A DNA stretch of 64,000 nt from Gallaecimonas mangrovi (GCF_003367375.1 NZ_CP031416.1:3836674-3900673), one strand, 5' to 3'. Positions 27,763 to 38,445 are shown, counted from the first letter of the stretch. Notes: a model not told the origin generated them from the letters alone. A program made the numbers and translations.

Positions 27763-28494
27763 TTAACCTCGGTTTGCCGCCATTTTACCAGAACTTGCCA
27801 ACTGCTCCTTGGGCATCAAAGAAGAAACCGGTACCAGTTCAACGTCCTTCATATTTGACAGCGCCTTCGACAAAAACGCCAAGGTAGTGGGGTGTGGATG
27901 GGCGATAACCACCACATGGCCTAGCTTATGGGCAATTTCTAACGCCCGTTGCCATTGGTGATTGAGCACGCTGGCACTGTTATCTAAAAAGATGCGTCTG
28001 GAAACCGCGGGCACCCCCGCCGCTTGTGCCGCCAGCAGTGCTTGAGACTTGGCCGTGGTGCGTGAATCGACAAAATACAGGCCACGCTTTGACAGCATCG
28101 CCATCAGCCAGTCCATGCGTGTTCGGTCTTCGGTGAGTAACGATCCCATGTGATTGTTGACACCTTTGGCCTGAGGAATGGCCTTAAGAGCATCGTTCAG
28201 CAGCGCTTCCATTTGCTGGCGGTTCTGTTCAACCGTCATGGTGTCTTTTTCTAAATGCACATGGGTGGAGATAGGCTCCATTGGCATATGCAGCATAATG
28301 GGCTGTTTGGCTTCGGCCGCTAGTCGTTCGCCGTAAGGGGTATGGGGTAAGACGCTAAGGGTCACCGCATCAGGCAGCGACAGCGCCTTAATATCACTTT
28401 TGTGGTAACCAATATCATCAATGATCAACGCAATTTTCGGTTCGGCAAAGGCCATAAAGGGGACAAGCCCGAACAGCAGGGCAATAAGGCGCAC
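27763..28494 (-). CDS. divergent polysaccharide deacetylase family protein (YibQ)
   Basis: A 243-residue exported protein with a signal peptide (1-17, ending FA before EPK) and the divergent polysaccharide deacetylase fold (DUF610): IALIIDDIGYH at the start, LPHTPYG, HMPMEP and HPHPTTLAFL. Some usual metal ligands differ from true deacetylases, so activity is uncertain. Last gene of the gpmI-envC-ctp-yibQ run. Confidence 0.88.
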   Translation of the reverse strand: MRLIALLFGLVPFMAFAEPKIALIIDDIGYHKSDIKALSLPDAVTLSVLPHTPYGERLAAEAKQPIMLHMPMEPISTHVHLEKDTMTVEQNRQQMEALLNDALKAIPQAKGVNNHMGSLLTEDRTRMDWLMAMLSKRGLYFVDSRTTAKSQALLAAQAAGVPAVSRRIFLDNSASVLNHQWQRALEIAHKLGHVVVIAHPHPTTLAFLSKALSNMKDVELVPVSSLMPKEQLASSGKMAANRG

Positions 28495-28512
28495 AGTGAT
28501 CCTTTTACTTAT

Positions 28513-29733
28513 TTAGTGTTGTTGTTGTGTTTTATGGTCAAGGTAAGCAATGGCTTCCCACAACTCGGCGTCGTCAGCCCATTTACCCTCGGCGGCCACT
28601 TCCGCCTTACGCGCCAAAGGATACTGGCTTTTTAGTAACGAACGCACCTTGGGGCCGCTCAACACCGTGCCCGCTGCGATATTCGGCTTAATCCCTTTCC
28701 CCTGAATAGACACACCACTGGGGGTGAGATAGCGAGCGGTAGTGAGTTTAATGGCTCTATCACCACCGGCAATAGGAATTAAACTTTGCACACTGCCTTT
28801 GCCATAACTTTGCTGGCCAAGAATAAGGGCGCGGCCTCGGTCTTTGAGCGCACCGGCAACAATTTCAGCCGCCGAAGCCGAGTCTTTATCCATCAGCACC
28901 AATAAAGGAAGCGACTCAAATGGGTCGCCACTTTTGGCAGAAAACACCTGATTTGCATAAGCGGCGCGGCCACGGGTACTGACAATAGGCCCCTTGGTTA
29001 AAAAAAGGTCAGCCACATCCACCCCCGAAGCCAAAACACCGCCCGGATCGCCACGCAGATCTAAGATCACGCTTTGGGGATGATGTGCTTCTATCGCCTG
29101 CGTGACCTCACTGGGCGTTGAATACTGGAACTGGCTAATACGTAGCCACAGCCGATTTTCGTCCAGCATATAGCTGGTCACCGAATCCACCTTCACCTCG
29201 GCTGGCATAATGGCAAAGTGCAGCGGCTTATTATCACGCTCTATCAGAAGCTGTACTTCTTGCTTCGGCTTACCACGTAGGTCATGGGCCAAAGCCGTGA
29301 GGGATTTGCCCTTGGTGCTTTGGTTATTAATGGCCAGCACCCAGTCACCCCGTTTAATACCCGCTTTTGCCGCAGGCGATCCCTTAAGGGGAGAGGTCAC
29401 CACCAGGTGCTGGTCTTTATCAAAGGCCACTTCCAAGCCCAGCCCCGAGTAATGACCATCAGCCATTTCTTCAAGGTCGCGAATGTCATCGGCTTCAAGG
29501 TATTTGGAATGGGAGTCAAGGGAAGCCACCAAGGCCTTAAGGGCAATGTCGGTCAGTGCCGTTTTATCAACCGGGTCAACATAAGCTTTGGCCACCTCAG
29601 AGAGCGTTTGGCTAAACAAGACATCTGGCGCTAGCCGCTGCTGGCCGGTTTGCCCGGCCAAGGCCAAGGCCCCAGCTGTTAGCAAACCGCCAACCAAGAT
29701 GCCTCCCAGCAGCCAATAAACCTTTGTTGCCAT
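28513..29733 (-). CDS. S41 family carboxy-terminal processing protease
   Basis: A 406-residue periplasmic protease with an N-terminal hydrophobic anchor/signal (about 5-27), a PDZ domain (GLGLEVAFDKDQHLVV through KAGIKRGDWVLAIN), and the S41 catalytic region: serine in DKDSASAAEIVAGAL and lysine in SYGKGSVQ. Such proteases (CtpA type) trim periplasmic proteins and control cell-wall hydrolases, in line with the neighbouring envC. Confidence 0.93.
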   Translation of the reverse strand: MATKVYWLLGGILVGGLLTAGALALAGQTGQQRLAPDVLFSQTLSEVAKAYVDPVDKTALTDIALKALVASLDSHSKYLEADDIRDLEEMADGHYSGLGLEVAFDKDQHLVVTSPLKGSPAAKAGIKRGDWVLAINNQSTKGKSLTALAHDLRGKPKQEVQLLIERDNKPLHFAIMPAEVKVDSVTSYMLDENRLWLRISQFQYSTPSEVTQAIEAHHPQSVILDLRGDPGGVLASGVDVADLFLTKGPIVSTRGRAAYANQVFSAKSGDPFESLPLLVLMDKDSASAAEIVAGALKDRGRALILGQQSYGKGSVQSLIPIAGGDRAIKLTTARYLTPSGVSIQGKGIKPNIAAGTVLSGPKVRSLLKSQYPLARKAEVAAEGKWADDAELWEAIAYLDHKTQQQH

Positions 29734-29748
29734 AGTTGCCTCCCTGGC

Positions 29749-30870
29749 TTAACGGCACCATTTGGCGGGGTTAACCGCTTTACCTTGATGACGAATTTCA
29801 AAATAAAGGCCTGGCTCCTGCTGGCCCCCAGAACGGCCAACCAAAGCGATGCTTTCGCCTTGCTTAACATCGTCGCCCACTTTCTTCAGCAGCGCCTGGT
29901 TTTGCCCGTAAAGGCTCATGTAACCATCGGCGTGTTGAATCACCATCAGCAAACCATAGCCGCGCACCCAATTGGCATAGACCACCACCCCGCCGGCAAC
30001 GGCTTCTACTTTGGCACCTTCACTGGCGCGGATAATGTCGCCGCGCCATTCCACGCCGGCGGCGCGTTTTTCACCAAACAAACGTTCCACCTTGCCTTTA
30101 ACCGGCCAGGCTAAACGGCCCTGCTGGCCTTTTAGGGTTTGCTTGCCTTTCGATTGGCGGGCTTTGCGCTCGGCTTCGGCAATGGCGTCATTAAGGGCTT
30201 TACGGTCGGCGACCATTTGTGCCAATTGGCCAGACTGGCTTTGAATATCGCTACTGAGCTTATTAATGGTGCTTTGGCGCTGACTTTTTTGCTGGTTCAA
30301 GCTCGCTTGCTGGCTCTTGGCTTCTTGCTCCAAAGCGTTGAGCTTGGCAATGGCTTGGTCTAAATCGGCTTGTGTGGCTTCTACCTTGGCGCGGGTGGTT
30401 TTTAACGCATTGAGCGCGTCCATACGCACACCATTGAATTTTTGGTAGTAGGCCATCATCCGCTCCAAGTCAGACAACGACTGCAGGTTAAGCATCATCT
30501 TTAGGTAGTCGTCTTGGCCCATGGCATAAGCGGCCCGCAGCTGTTTTACCAACAAGGCTTGTTGCTGCTGCGACTGCTTTTTAAGGTCGTCTAATTGCAG
30601 CTGTAACTGCTGGCGCTTTTGGGTTTGCTCTGCCTGTTGCTGGTCTATCTGATTCAGCCGCGCACTGAGTTTACCAATCTGGGTATCAATGCCTTTCAAG
30701 GTTTGGCGCAGCGTGCTGCGTTTGGCCTTTTGCGCTTCTATAGCCTGGCGGGTTTTGGCAATTTCCTTTTCAACGGCTTTTAACTTGTTTTCGGTATCGG
30801 CGCCGAAACAACTAAAGGCGGCCACCAGGGCCGCCATCATCACCAACAGAGCAACTAAGCGCTTGATCAT
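29749..30870 (-). CDS. envC: murein hydrolase activator EnvC
   Basis: EnvC activates the amidases AmiA/AmiB at the septum and is itself recruited by FtsX. The 373-residue product has a signal peptide (about 1-23), a long coiled coil (about 25-230) and a C-terminal LytM (M23) domain. That domain has [11 protein letters not shown] where active endopeptidases have metal ligands and lacks an HxH motif, so it is a non-enzymatic activator, as expected. It overlaps gpmI by four bases. Confidence 0.94.
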   Translation of the reverse strand: MIKRLVALLVMMAALVAAFSCFGADTENKLKAVEKEIAKTRQAIEAQKAKRSTLRQTLKGIDTQIGKLSARLNQIDQQQAEQTQKRQQLQLQLDDLKKQSQQQQALLVKQLRAAYAMGQDDYLKMMLNLQSLSDLERMMAYYQKFNGVRMDALNALKTTRAKVEATQADLDQAIAKLNALEQEAKSQQASLNQQKSQRQSTINKLSSDIQSQSGQLAQMVADRKALNDAIAEAERKARQSKGKQTLKGQQGRLAWPVKGKVERLFGEKRAAGVEWRGDIIRASEGAKVEAVAGGVVVYANWVRGYGLLMVIQHADGYMSLYGQNQALLKKVGDDVKQGESIALVGRSGGQQEPGLYFEIRHQGKAVNPAKWCR

Positions 30871-32393
30871 TCAATAATAAACAACGGTTTACCGGTCATC
30901 TCGGCGGGAACATCCATGCCCATTAAGGTCAGCATGGTAGGGGCAATATCTGACAGCACACCACCTTCAACTGCGCGGGCGGCACGGCCATAGTAAATCA
31001 GTGGCACCGGATCAGAGGTGTGAGCGGTATGGGGCTGGCCTGATTCAGGGTCAGCCATTTGCTCGGCGTTACCGTGGTCGGCGGTAATGAGGCATTCGCC
31101 GCCCACTTTCTCAAGCGCTCCAACCACACGGCCAATGCAATGGTCAACGGCTTCACAGGCCTTAACAGCGGCGTCAAAAATGCCGGTATGGCCGACCATA
31201 TCGCCATTAGGGTAGTTACAGATAATGACATCAAAGTCGCCAGACTCGATGGCGCCAACCAGTTTGTCGGTCAGCTCAAGGGAGTTCATTTCTGGCTGCA
31301 GATCGTACGTTGCCACCTTCGGCGAAGGAATAAGGATGCGTTCTTCACCCGGGAAGGTTTGCTCAACGCCGCCATTAAAGAAAAAGGTAACGTGGGCGTA
31401 TTTCTCGGTTTCAGAAATGCGCAGCTGGGTTTTGTCGTGCTTGGCCAGCCATTCCCCCAAGGTATTGTGCAGTGACTCCGGCGGATAGGCACAAGACGCT
31501 TTAATGTCGGCGGCATACTGGGTCAGCATCACAAAGTCGCTAACAGCAGGAACGCTGCTACGGCTAAAGCCGTCAAAATCGGGGTTAACAAAGGCGCGCG
31601 TAATTTGCCGCGCCCGGTCGGCACGGAAATTCATAAAGATAATGGCGTCACCGTCTTCCACCGCCACCGGCGCGCCAATGTGGCTGGCTTTCACGAACTC
31701 GTCGGTTTCACCGCGCTCGTAGGCGGCGTCCAATGCCGCTACGGCATCGTCATAGCTAAACTCGGCTTTGCCTTGGGTGATAAGGTCATAGGCGGCTTGC
31801 ACCCGGTCCCAGCGGTTGTCGCGGTCCATGGCAAAGTAGCGGCCAATCAGGCTAACCAAGCGGCCTTTACCCAAGGCAGCCGCTTTGGCATTAACACGTT
31901 CAATAGAGGCTTTGGCGCTTTTCGGTGGGGTGTCGCGGCCATCCAAAAAGGCATGCACATAAATGTGCTCGGCGCCCTCTTTAGCGGCCAACTCCATCAT
32001 TGCCAAGATATGGTCTTCATGACTGTGCACGCCACCGGGCGACAACAGCCCCATGATGTGTACCGCCTTACCCTTGCCAGCCGCTTTTTTCACGGCGGCG
32101 CGCAGCACTGGGTTTTGGAAAAAGAGGCCTTCTTTGATTTCTTTACCGATGCGGGTGAGCTCTTGGTAAACCACCCGGCCTGCGCCTAGGTTGACATGGC
32201 CTACTTCGGAGTTACCCATTTGGCCGTCGGGCAAGCCAACATCTAAACCGGAGCCAGAAATAAGCGAATGCGGCTTTTCGGCCCAAAGCGCGTCTAAGTT
32301 GGGGGTGTTTGCAGCAAGAACGGCATTGTTTTCTGGGTTTTCACGGTAACCCCAGCCATCCATGATGATTAATACAAGCGGTTTCTTAGCCAT
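30867..32393 (-). CDS. gpmI: 2,3-bisphosphoglycerate-independent phosphoglycerate mutase
   Basis: Interconverts 3- and 2-phosphoglycerate in glycolysis through a phosphoserine intermediate, using Mn. The 508-residue product starts [15 protein letters not shown] (metal Asp in DGWG), has the nucleophile in [12 protein letters not shown] (near residue 60) and the C-terminal metal site [11 protein letters not shown]. An in-frame extension of 34 codons upstream lacks family similarity and is left out. gpmI-envC is a conserved pair. Confidence 0.96.
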   Translation of the reverse strand: MAKKPLVLIIMDGWGYRENPENNAVLAANTPNLDALWAEKPHSLISGSGLDVGLPDGQMGNSEVGHVNLGAGRVVYQELTRIGKEIKEGLFFQNPVLRAAVKKAAGKGKAVHIMGLLSPGGVHSHEDHILAMMELAAKEGAEHIYVHAFLDGRDTPPKSAKASIERVNAKAAALGKGRLVSLIGRYFAMDRDNRWDRVQAAYDLITQGKAEFSYDDAVAALDAAYERGETDEFVKASHIGAPVAVEDGDAIIFMNFRADRARQITRAFVNPDFDGFSRSSVPAVSDFVMLTQYAADIKASCAYPPESLHNTLGEWLAKHDKTQLRISETEKYAHVTFFFNGGVEQTFPGEERILIPSPKVATYDLQPEMNSLELTDKLVGAIESGDFDVIICNYPNGDMVGHTGIFDAAVKACEAVDHCIGRVVGALEKVGGECLITADHGNAEQMADPESGQPHTAHTSDPVPLIYYGRAARAVEGGVLSDIAPTMLTLMGMDVPAEMTGKPLFIIE

Positions 32394-32534
32394 GACATTA
32401 CCCACATCAAAGAGTGATCTATCGAAACCTTGGTAGTTTAAACATAAAGACTGCTCACAAACCAGCGGGGGGGACTGGCTTTGCAAGGTTGCCAAGGTAT
32501 ACTCAAGGCCCTCGAAATCTGAGGAAAGGCATTC

Positions 32535-32966
32535 ATGAATTTGTCAGACGTACTGACTTTCGCACAACACAACCCCATGCCCAGCATCATATGGGTGGTG
32601 GTTCTGGCTTTGTTGATCATCTCTGTGGTGCAGGGAATGATTTCAGGTGTGAAAAAAATCAAACCACAACAAGCGGTTTTTCTGATTAATCAGGACGACA
32701 GCGTGGTTGTGGACATTCGCTCTCAGGCCGACTTCAAAAAAGGCCATATCGCCAATGCACTTAACTTGGCGAAAGACGAATTGCTAAAAGGTGAAGCCAC
32801 ACGCCTTGAAAAACATAAAGATGCCCCCATCATCGTGGTATGCGACATGGGCCACAGCGCACAACAAGTTGCCAAACAACTTAAAAAAGGCGGCTTTAAA
32901 TCTGTCTTTGTATTGAGCGGTGGCATTCAGGGGTGGCGAGACGCCGGCATGCCGGTGAAAGGTTAA
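32535..32966 (+). CDS. membrane-anchored rhodanese-like protein (YibN)
   Basis: A 143-residue protein with an N-terminal transmembrane helix (about 18-38) and a rhodanese domain: [16 protein letters not shown], active-site cysteine in [13 protein letters not shown] (about residue 100) and [14 protein letters not shown] at the end. YibN-type proteins interact with Sec machinery in E. coli. First gene of the yibN-grxC-secB-gpsA unit, divergent from gpmI. Confidence 0.9.
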   Translation: MNLSDVLTFAQHNPMPSIIWVVVLALLIISVVQGMISGVKKIKPQQAVFLINQDDSVVVDIRSQADFKKGHIANALNLAKDELLKGEATRLEKHKDAPIIVVCDMGHSAQQVAKQLKKGGFKSVFVLSGGIQGWRDAGMPVKG

Positions 32967-32974
32967 GGAGTAAC

Positions 32975-33235
32975 ATGGCTGACATCATCATTTACACCAA
33001 AACAGGCTGCCCCTACTGTGTTCGGGCCAAGGCTTTGTTGACCGAAAAACAACAAACCTTCAATGAGATCTGCAACGACAACGCTGCCGAGCGCCGCGCA
33101 AAGATGCTGGAATTAACCCAAGGTGCCAGCTTCACCGTCCCCCAGATATTCATCAATGGTCAGCTCATTGGCGGTTGCACAGAACTGGAAGCGTTGAACG
33201 CAACCGGTCAACTTGATGCCTTGCTAAACGCCTGA
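32975..33235 (+). CDS. grxC: glutaredoxin 3
   Basis: An 86-residue glutaredoxin with the CPYC redox site at residues 12-15, the cis-proline TVPQIFI segment and the GGCTEL glutathione-binding loop. The start at 32975 is fixed by AAGGAG upstream; a longer frame beginning inside yibN is discarded. Confidence 0.95.
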   Translation: MADIIIYTKTGCPYCVRAKALLTEKQQTFNEICNDNAAERRAKMLELTQGASFTVPQIFINGQLIGGCTELEALNATGQLDALLNA

Positions 33236-33283
33236 GCAGACAACTTATAACGACAAATACACAACCAAGACAGGTTTACCATC

Positions 33284-33763
33284 ATGGCTGAAGAAATTAA
33301 CAACGCAGAGCAACAGGCTCCTCAGTTCCAGATCCAACGGGTCTACACCAAGGACATTTCCTTCGAAACGCCCAATGCCCCCGCTATTTTCCAAAAAGAA
33401 TGGCAGCCGGAAATAAAACTGGACCTGGACACTCGTTCTGACAAACTCGCTGACGACGTCTACGAAGTGGTACTGGTATTGACCGTAACCACCACCGTTG
33501 GCGACGAAACCGCCTTCCTGTGCGAAGTGCAGCAAGCCGGTATCTTCAGCATCGGTAACATGCCTGACGCGCAAATGGCCCATACCCTGGGCGCCTTCGC
33601 GCCGAACATTTTGTTCCCTTATGCCCGTGAAGCGGTATCAAACCTGGTTAACCGCGGTACCTTCCCGCCGCTGAACCTGGCACCGGTTAACTTCGACGCC
33701 CTGTTCGCTCAATATGTTCAGCAACGCGCCAGTGAAGCTGCCAACGGCGAGGCCCAGGCCTGA
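33284..33763 (+). CDS. secB: protein-export chaperone SecB
   Basis: SecB keeps precursor proteins unfolded and hands them to SecA. The 159-residue product has [17 protein letters not shown] near the N-terminus and the [15 protein letters not shown] segment of the tetramer core, with the usual acidic/flexible ends. Confidence 0.97.
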   Translation: MAEEINNAEQQAPQFQIQRVYTKDISFETPNAPAIFQKEWQPEIKLDLDTRSDKLADDVYEVVLVLTVTTTVGDETAFLCEVQQAGIFSIGNMPDAQMAHTLGAFAPNILFPYAREAVSNLVNRGTFPPLNLAPVNFDALFAQYVQQRASEAANGEAQA

Positions 33764-33780
33764 AAGCCTGAGATAACTGC

Positions 33781-34791
33781 ATGACAGCCGAACAACCGGC
33801 CATCTGCGTATTAGGGGCGGGCTCTTATGGCACCGCCCTTGCCATTTCATTGGCACGCAATGGTAATCGCACCCTGCTTTGGGGCCATAACCCGGCACAC
33901 TTGGCCGATTTAGCGCGCGACCGCCAAAATCGCCGCTACCTCGACGGCATTCCCTTTCCAGACAGCCTAGAAATGGAACCCGACCTTGCCAAGGCCGTTG
34001 CCAGCTGCCGCGATATTCTGGTGGTAGTCCCTTCACATGCTTTTGACGACGTTCTTCAGCAGATGAAGCCTTACCTGCTTGCCGATGCGCGCGTTGCCTG
34101 GGCCACCAAAGGGCTGGAGCCTGACACTGGCCGCTTGCTGCAAGACGCAGCGCGGCAAGTATTAGGTGAGCAAATTCCGCTGGCTGTGGTCTCCGGCCCT
34201 ACCTTTGCCAAAGAATTGGCCGCCGGCCTGCCGACAGCGATTTCCATCTCCAGTACCGACCAAGCCTTTATGGACCGCCTGGCGGACCTGCTGCACTGCG
34301 AAAAGCGGCTGCGTACCTACGCTAACCCTGACTTTGTTGGAGTGCAGTTAGGTGGCGCCGTGAAAAACGTGATTGCCATTGGTGCCGGCATGGCCGACGG
34401 TCTTGGCTTTGGTGCCAACGCCCGCACTGCTCTTATCACCCGCGGCTTGGTGGAATTGTCCCGGTTAGGAGCCGCCTTAGGTGCCGACCCTGCGACCTTT
34501 ATGGGCATGTCGGGCCTTGGCGACTTGGTGCTGACCTGTACCGATAACCAATCACGCAACCGCCGCTTTGGTTTGGCCTTAGGCCAAGGCAAAAGTGCCA
34601 AGCAAGCGATGGACGATATTGGCCAGGTGGTGGAAGGGTATCGCAACGCCAAGGAAGTGTTCGCGCTGTCACGCCGGTTAGGGGTAGAAATGCCCATTAC
34701 CGAGCAGATTTACGCCGTGCTCTATGAAGGGCGCGATCCGAAAGAAGCCGCTAAAAACCTCTTGGCTCGGGAACGTAAATCAGAATATTAG
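33781..34791 (+). CDS. gpsA: glycerol-3-phosphate dehydrogenase [NAD(P)+]
   Basis: Makes sn-glycerol-3-phosphate for phospholipid synthesis. The 336-residue product has the dinucleotide fingerprint [10 protein letters not shown] at residues 12-21, the [10 protein letters not shown] motif, the catalytic lysine in [11 protein letters not shown] and the substrate loop [10 protein letters not shown]. It lies 17 bases after secB, in the conserved order. Confidence 0.96.
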   Translation: MTAEQPAICVLGAGSYGTALAISLARNGNRTLLWGHNPAHLADLARDRQNRRYLDGIPFPDSLEMEPDLAKAVASCRDILVVVPSHAFDDVLQQMKPYLLADARVAWATKGLEPDTGRLLQDAARQVLGEQIPLAVVSGPTFAKELAAGLPTAISISSTDQAFMDRLADLLHCEKRLRTYANPDFVGVQLGGAVKNVIAIGAGMADGLGFGANARTALITRGLVELSRLGAALGADPATFMGMSGLGDLVLTCTDNQSRNRRFGLALGQGKSAKQAMDDIGQVVEGYRNAKEVFALSRRLGVEMPITEQIYAVLYEGRDPKEAAKNLLARERKSEY

Positions 34792-34808
34792 GCGACTGAT
34801 ACGCCCAT

Positions 34809-34844
34809 TAATAACGGCCGCTGATGCGGCCGTTATTGTTTATT
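34809..34844 (+). terminator. terminator after gpsA
   Basis: Twelve-base-pair stem AATAACGGCCGC/GCGGCCGTTATT with a TGAT loop, followed by GTTTATTT; may also serve the convergent oxidoreductase. Confidence 0.8.
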
Positions 34845-35698
34845 TAGCTCTTTGCAGAGCGGATGGTATGGTCAGCTATTACTGACCAGTCCTTGTTGCC
34901 ATTGCCATTCTCCACCGCAGCCTGCATCTGTTGACGTACGGCGCTAAGCATAGGTAGTTGGCTATCCAGTTCATCCGCTGCAGCCTGCGCTAAACGCAGA
35001 TCTTTGAGTCCCAGAGACGCTTTAAAACCCGGTTGATATCTGTTGTTACTGATGTTTTCTGAATATAACTGATATGAGCGACTGCCAAAAAGGGTGTTTA
35101 AGATCAGCTCAAAAAAGCGGTCACGGGCTAAGCCATTGGCTTCAGTCAACACCACCGCCTCGGCCATAGCCTCAATAGCCATGGTGATCATCATATTGCA
35201 GGCAATCTTAGCCGCATGTGCCATAGGCGGCTCTTCCCCCATTGGCCAAATCCGCTTGCTGATCGCCGCCAGCGCAGGGGTTATCTTTTTAGTCGTCGCG
35301 GGTAAACCAGCAACTAACACATTTAGCTCGCCTTTAGCAGCCACATCTGGTCGCCCTAGTACAGGCGCTGCCACATAATGAATACCAGCGGCACGATGCA
35401 ATGCCACCAACTCGCGGGACAAAGCCACAGATATAGTTGAAGACACTACATGCACCACTCCTTGGCGAGCCTTTTTAAACACATCACCGCTCAGTAATAC
35501 CTGACGAATAGCGTCATCATCAGACAACAGTGTTAGCACCATCTCAGCCTGCATGGCCTCTACCGGTGTCTCTAACAGAGTGACGCCCTCAACAGGGCTG
35601 TTCGAACGATTCCAGGCAGACACCCGGTGCCCAACTTTTACTAGGTTGGCGGCAATAGCCCGCCCCATGGCCCCTAAACCAATAATTGCAATGTCCAT
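34844..35698 (-). CDS. NAD(P)-binding beta-hydroxyacid dehydrogenase family protein
   Basis: A 284-residue member of the 3-hydroxyisobutyrate dehydrogenase / glyoxylate reductase-like family. The Rossmann motif is GLGAMGRAIA at residues 7-16; VVSSTIS, APVLGRPDVA and the region with catalytic Lys (AAKIACNMM, about residue 165-173) follow in order. The substrate is not known. The ATG at 35698 is preferred to a TTG seven codons upstream because the family starts DIAIIGLG. It lies downstream of the hydrolase and MFS genes on the same strand. Confidence 0.85.
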   Translation of the reverse strand: MDIAIIGLGAMGRAIAANLVKVGHRVSAWNRSNSPVEGVTLLETPVEAMQAEMVLTLLSDDDAIRQVLLSGDVFKKARQGVVHVVSSTISVALSRELVALHRAAGIHYVAAPVLGRPDVAAKGELNVLVAGLPATTKKITPALAAISKRIWPMGEEPPMAHAAKIACNMMITMAIEAMAEAVVLTEANGLARDRFFELILNTLFGSRSYQLYSENISNNRYQPGFKASLGLKDLRLAQAAADELDSQLPMLSAVRQQMQAAVENGNGNKDWSVIADHTIRSAKS

Positions 35699-35821
35699 CG
35701 TTTCGACTTCCTCTTTCAACGAGGCAGAACGCCGCTTTGACGACGCAGCCCGTCCATATCAGTAGCCTTCTCTGGCCGAAATAAGACCACAATGGTAACC
35801 AGCCTCACCTTTTTCAACAGC

Positions 35822-35857
35822 GCTCTTGGTTACTAGCGTTGCTTAGTAACCAAGAGC
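35822..35857. repeat. perfect 14-bp inverted repeat
   Basis: GCTCTTGGTTACTA and TAGTAACCAAGAGC flank an 8-base loop. The repeat spans the end of the hydrolase remnant and its stop codon. No T-run follows on either side, so it is not a standard terminator. Confidence 0.85.
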
Positions 35858-36033
35858 ATCACTGGCGCAAGTGCAGCATCGGGGTTCTTTTCGTAGGTCA
35901 AACCGTGACCATTACCGTGCACGCCCACGTTGGGCAAATGCATCACCTCAGCTGAAGCGCCAGCGGCATTTAAAAATGCTGCTGTTAGTGGGCTAGCAGC
36001 AGCAAAATGCAGGTTTAAAGGGCCAATAAAGGG
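35833..36033 (-). pseudogene. 3' remnant of an alpha/beta-hydrolase gene
   Basis: Reading the minus strand up from the stop at 35833-35835 gives about 67 open codons in frame, including EVMHLPNVGVHGNGHGLTYE, which has the HLP-VGI-GN-H pattern of the C-terminal end of a family of bacterial esterases/hydrolases, with the likely catalytic His. No start codon or N-terminal domain is present. The stretch follows the stop of the intact hydrolase gene in the same frame but belongs to a different hydrolase subfamily, so it is best read as what is left of a second gene after deletion. Confidence 0.6.
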
Positions 36034-36036
36034 GTA

Positions 36037-36987
36037 TTAATGCCCGTCGAGAAAACGGGTAACGGCCTTGTTTAAAGCAACAGGGCATTCCTCTGGTAGC
36101 CAATGGCCACACCCATCCAGCACTTTGCCTGTTACATGCTCGGCATAATGACTGACAACTTTTGCTTCATAGGCCCCCATACCGCCGTTACCACCACCGC
36201 CAATGGCAAGCATCGGTACTTCGATTTTTTGCTTGGCTAACTGCTGGTTATCCTTCACGTCTTCATTCAAAACCCGGTAGTACTCAAAGGCAGCATGCAA
36301 GCTGTGCGGCTTGGCATAAGATTTACCGTAGAGGTCGAGTAAGGCCGGGGTAAATACAGCCTTATTGGTGGCATGCACCTTGATAAAGTGACTAAAAAAG
36401 AAGCGTTCTTTACCGGTCACCAAGGTTTCAGCCAGGTTGTCATCCGCCGCGAAGAAGCTGAAGTGCCATACCAAAGACTCGCCCTTTGGCGTGAAGGCGG
36501 GAAACTTGTAGATACTGGGATCGGGGATTGGCGCTTCCATATAAATGGCGCTTCGAATGGCTTTTTGATGTTTCACCAGCATTGGGTAGGTATTCCAAAT
36601 GCCGATATCGTGGGCGACCAAGTCGAACTTCTGGCCACCACTAAAATGCTGCGCCAGCTGGTACAACAACTTCGCCACATCAATGGCCCGGTATGATGGT
36701 GGCACCGCCGACTGACCAAGACCAGGTAAATCGACTGCCACAACAGTGTGGTGCTTGGCCAACAACGGCATTAATTGGTGCCACTCATACCAGGTTTGGC
36801 CAAAACCATGCACTAAATAAACCAATGGACCGCTACCGCCTTTGACGTAATGCAGACGTACACCATCTACGGTTTGATAGGCGCTGGTAAAACCCGTGGG
36901 AGTGGGAAATTCATCGGCGGCCAATACCCAAGTACTGGCTAACAATGCCAAAGTACAGAAAGCGTTGCGAACAATACGATGTAACAT
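36037..36987 (-). CDS. exported alpha/beta hydrolase, epoxide-hydrolase/dehalogenase type
   Basis: A 316-residue precursor with a signal peptide (about 1-23, ending VLA before ADE). The oxyanion motif is [10 protein letters not shown] and the nucleophile elbow is VAHDIGIW, so the nucleophile is aspartate, as in epoxide hydrolases and haloalkane dehalogenases rather than esterases. [11 protein letters not shown] supplies the catalytic His. The natural substrate is unknown. ATG at 36987 is used; a TTG at 37026 would extend it by 13 codons and overlap the MFS gene. It stands 35 bases after the MFS gene, likely the same operon. Confidence 0.85.
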   Translation of the reverse strand: MLHRIVRNAFCTLALLASTWVLAADEFPTPTGFTSAYQTVDGVRLHYVKGGSGPLVYLVHGFGQTWYEWHQLMPLLAKHHTVVAVDLPGLGQSAVPPSYRAIDVAKLLYQLAQHFSGGQKFDLVAHDIGIWNTYPMLVKHQKAIRSAIYMEAPIPDPSIYKFPAFTPKGESLVWHFSFFAADDNLAETLVTGKERFFFSHFIKVHATNKAVFTPALLDLYGKSYAKPHSLHAAFEYYRVLNEDVKDNQQLAKQKIEVPMLAIGGGGNGGMGAYEAKVVSHYAEHVTGKVLDGCGHWLPEECPVALNKAVTRFLDGH

Positions 36988-37022
36988 ATAGAAACCTATT
37001 AGTAGTTGATAAAAAAGGGAAA

Positions 37023-38237
37023 TCAAACGGAATGCGGGTGGCGGGAACCGGCTTTAAAGCCCGTAGTGCGCGCCATCCAGGCGATAACGAAACCCGCCGT
37101 CAGTACCACCACTAATACCGGTGCAAAAGAGGATGCCCCCCAGGTATCAAGCAGCACACCGCCCAGTAATCCGCCTCCGGCAATAGCACCGTTCCAAGCG
37201 ACAACGTTCATCGACAGCGCGACATCAGCGCCACTACCTGCGTTGTCGGCTAAAGCCGTTTGCAAAAGTGTTGCCGCACCACCGAAGGTCAGCCCCCATA
37301 GCGCGACACCGATATAAATGACCACAGGTACTGTTGCTAGCCAGCAAAAAGCCAATGAAACCAAGGTGAACACTGCCAAGCAGGCCATCACAGTAGCCCT
37401 TAGATGTTGGTCCACCAGGTGGCCAACAATACCGATGGCAACCAGTGCTGCGACACCGAAGACAAACAACACGGTATCTACTTGATCGGCCAGACCTGCC
37501 TGAGCAATAAAAGGGGATACATAGGTATAAAGAAGGTTGTGAGCAAGCATCCACAACATCACCACTGCCAGCACTGACCGCACACCAGGGGTCCGTAAAA
37601 CACGCCCAAATGGGATTCCCTCACCCCGTGCTTGACCGGGGTAATCTGGCACCTTGGCCAGCACCCATCCAATCAGTATCAACGTCAGTGCCGACATCGC
37701 GATAAAGGACATGCGCCAACCAATTTGTGCACCAAACCAAGTGCCAATGGGGACACCAAGCGACAACGCAATAGGTGTACCCACCATTGCCACTGCCATA
37801 GCCTTACCTTGCAGGGGAGCTGGCACTAAACGCCGCGCATACCCTGCCAGTAAGCTCCAAGCCAACCCCGCTGCCATTCCAGCAAAAAATCGAGCAATGA
37901 GGGTCAACCAATACTGAGTAGACAAGGCGGTAACGGAGTTGAAGACCAAAAAGCCAACAATGGTGAACAACAGTACAGTACGCCGCCGCCAGCTTTGGGT
38001 GGCAATACTCAAGGGAATGGCAGTTAACAGCGATCCCAGTGCATAGGCTGAAACAAATTGACCCGCCAGAGAGCTGGAGATCCCAAGCCCTGCAGCCATT
38101 TGTGGCAACAAGCCCGCCGGTAAAGTCTCAGTAATAATGCAAATAAAGCCGGTCATGGCCAAAGCTAACAGCGCCATCATCGGCAAACGCATGCTTTGGG
38201 ATTCGGCAGTGGTAGTGCTCAGGTTTTCCAAATTCAA
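37023..38237 (-). CDS. MFS transporter, AraJ/sugar-efflux-like
   Basis: A 404-residue major facilitator protein with twelve predicted helices. It begins in the cytoplasm, then [29 protein letters not shown], typical of the DHA1/AraJ-like drug or sugar exporters, with the motif-A-like loop ([12 protein letters not shown]) between helices 2 and 3. A TetR repressor is divergent from it, the standard arrangement for efflux genes. Confidence 0.9.
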   Translation of the reverse strand: MNLENLSTTTAESQSMRLPMMALLALAMTGFICIITETLPAGLLPQMAAGLGISSSLAGQFVSAYALGSLLTAIPLSIATQSWRRRTVLLFTIVGFLVFNSVTALSTQYWLTLIARFFAGMAAGLAWSLLAGYARRLVPAPLQGKAMAVAMVGTPIALSLGVPIGTWFGAQIGWRMSFIAMSALTLILIGWVLAKVPDYPGQARGEGIPFGRVLRTPGVRSVLAVVMLWMLAHNLLYTYVSPFIAQAGLADQVDTVLFVFGVAALVAIGIVGHLVDQHLRATVMACLAVFTLVSLAFCWLATVPVVIYIGVALWGLTFGGAATLLQTALADNAGSGADVALSMNVVAWNGAIAGGGLLGGVLLDTWGASSFAPVLVVVLTAGFVIAWMARTTGFKAGSRHPHSV

Positions 38238-38292
38238 TTCCTTAGGCTGATATCAAACACTTGCTGATGCTTTTTACTTATCTTATTTATTT

Positions 38293-38307
38293 ACCAATCG
38301 ATATATA
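38293..38307. promoter_or_regulatory. candidate TetR operator, MFS side
   Basis: ACCAATCGATATATA lies about 55-70 bases upstream of the MFS start. The same motif occurs in inverse orientation before the tetR gene, with one base difference. Confidence 0.5.
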
Positions 38308-38430
38308 TGTAAAGCGCAGCCAACTCTGGGCTAATACCCAAAACGCCAGTCACCAACACAACTCACGAAAGGCGAGAAGATATGTAACGATCAATACATT
38401 AATAAGATGGCCGCAGCATTGTCAACCATT

Positions 38431-38445
38431 TATATATCGATTAGT
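38431..38445. promoter_or_regulatory. candidate TetR operator, repressor side
   Basis: TATATATCGATTAGT, the reverse complement of ACTAATCGATATATA, about 40-50 bases before the tetR start. Confidence 0.5.
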
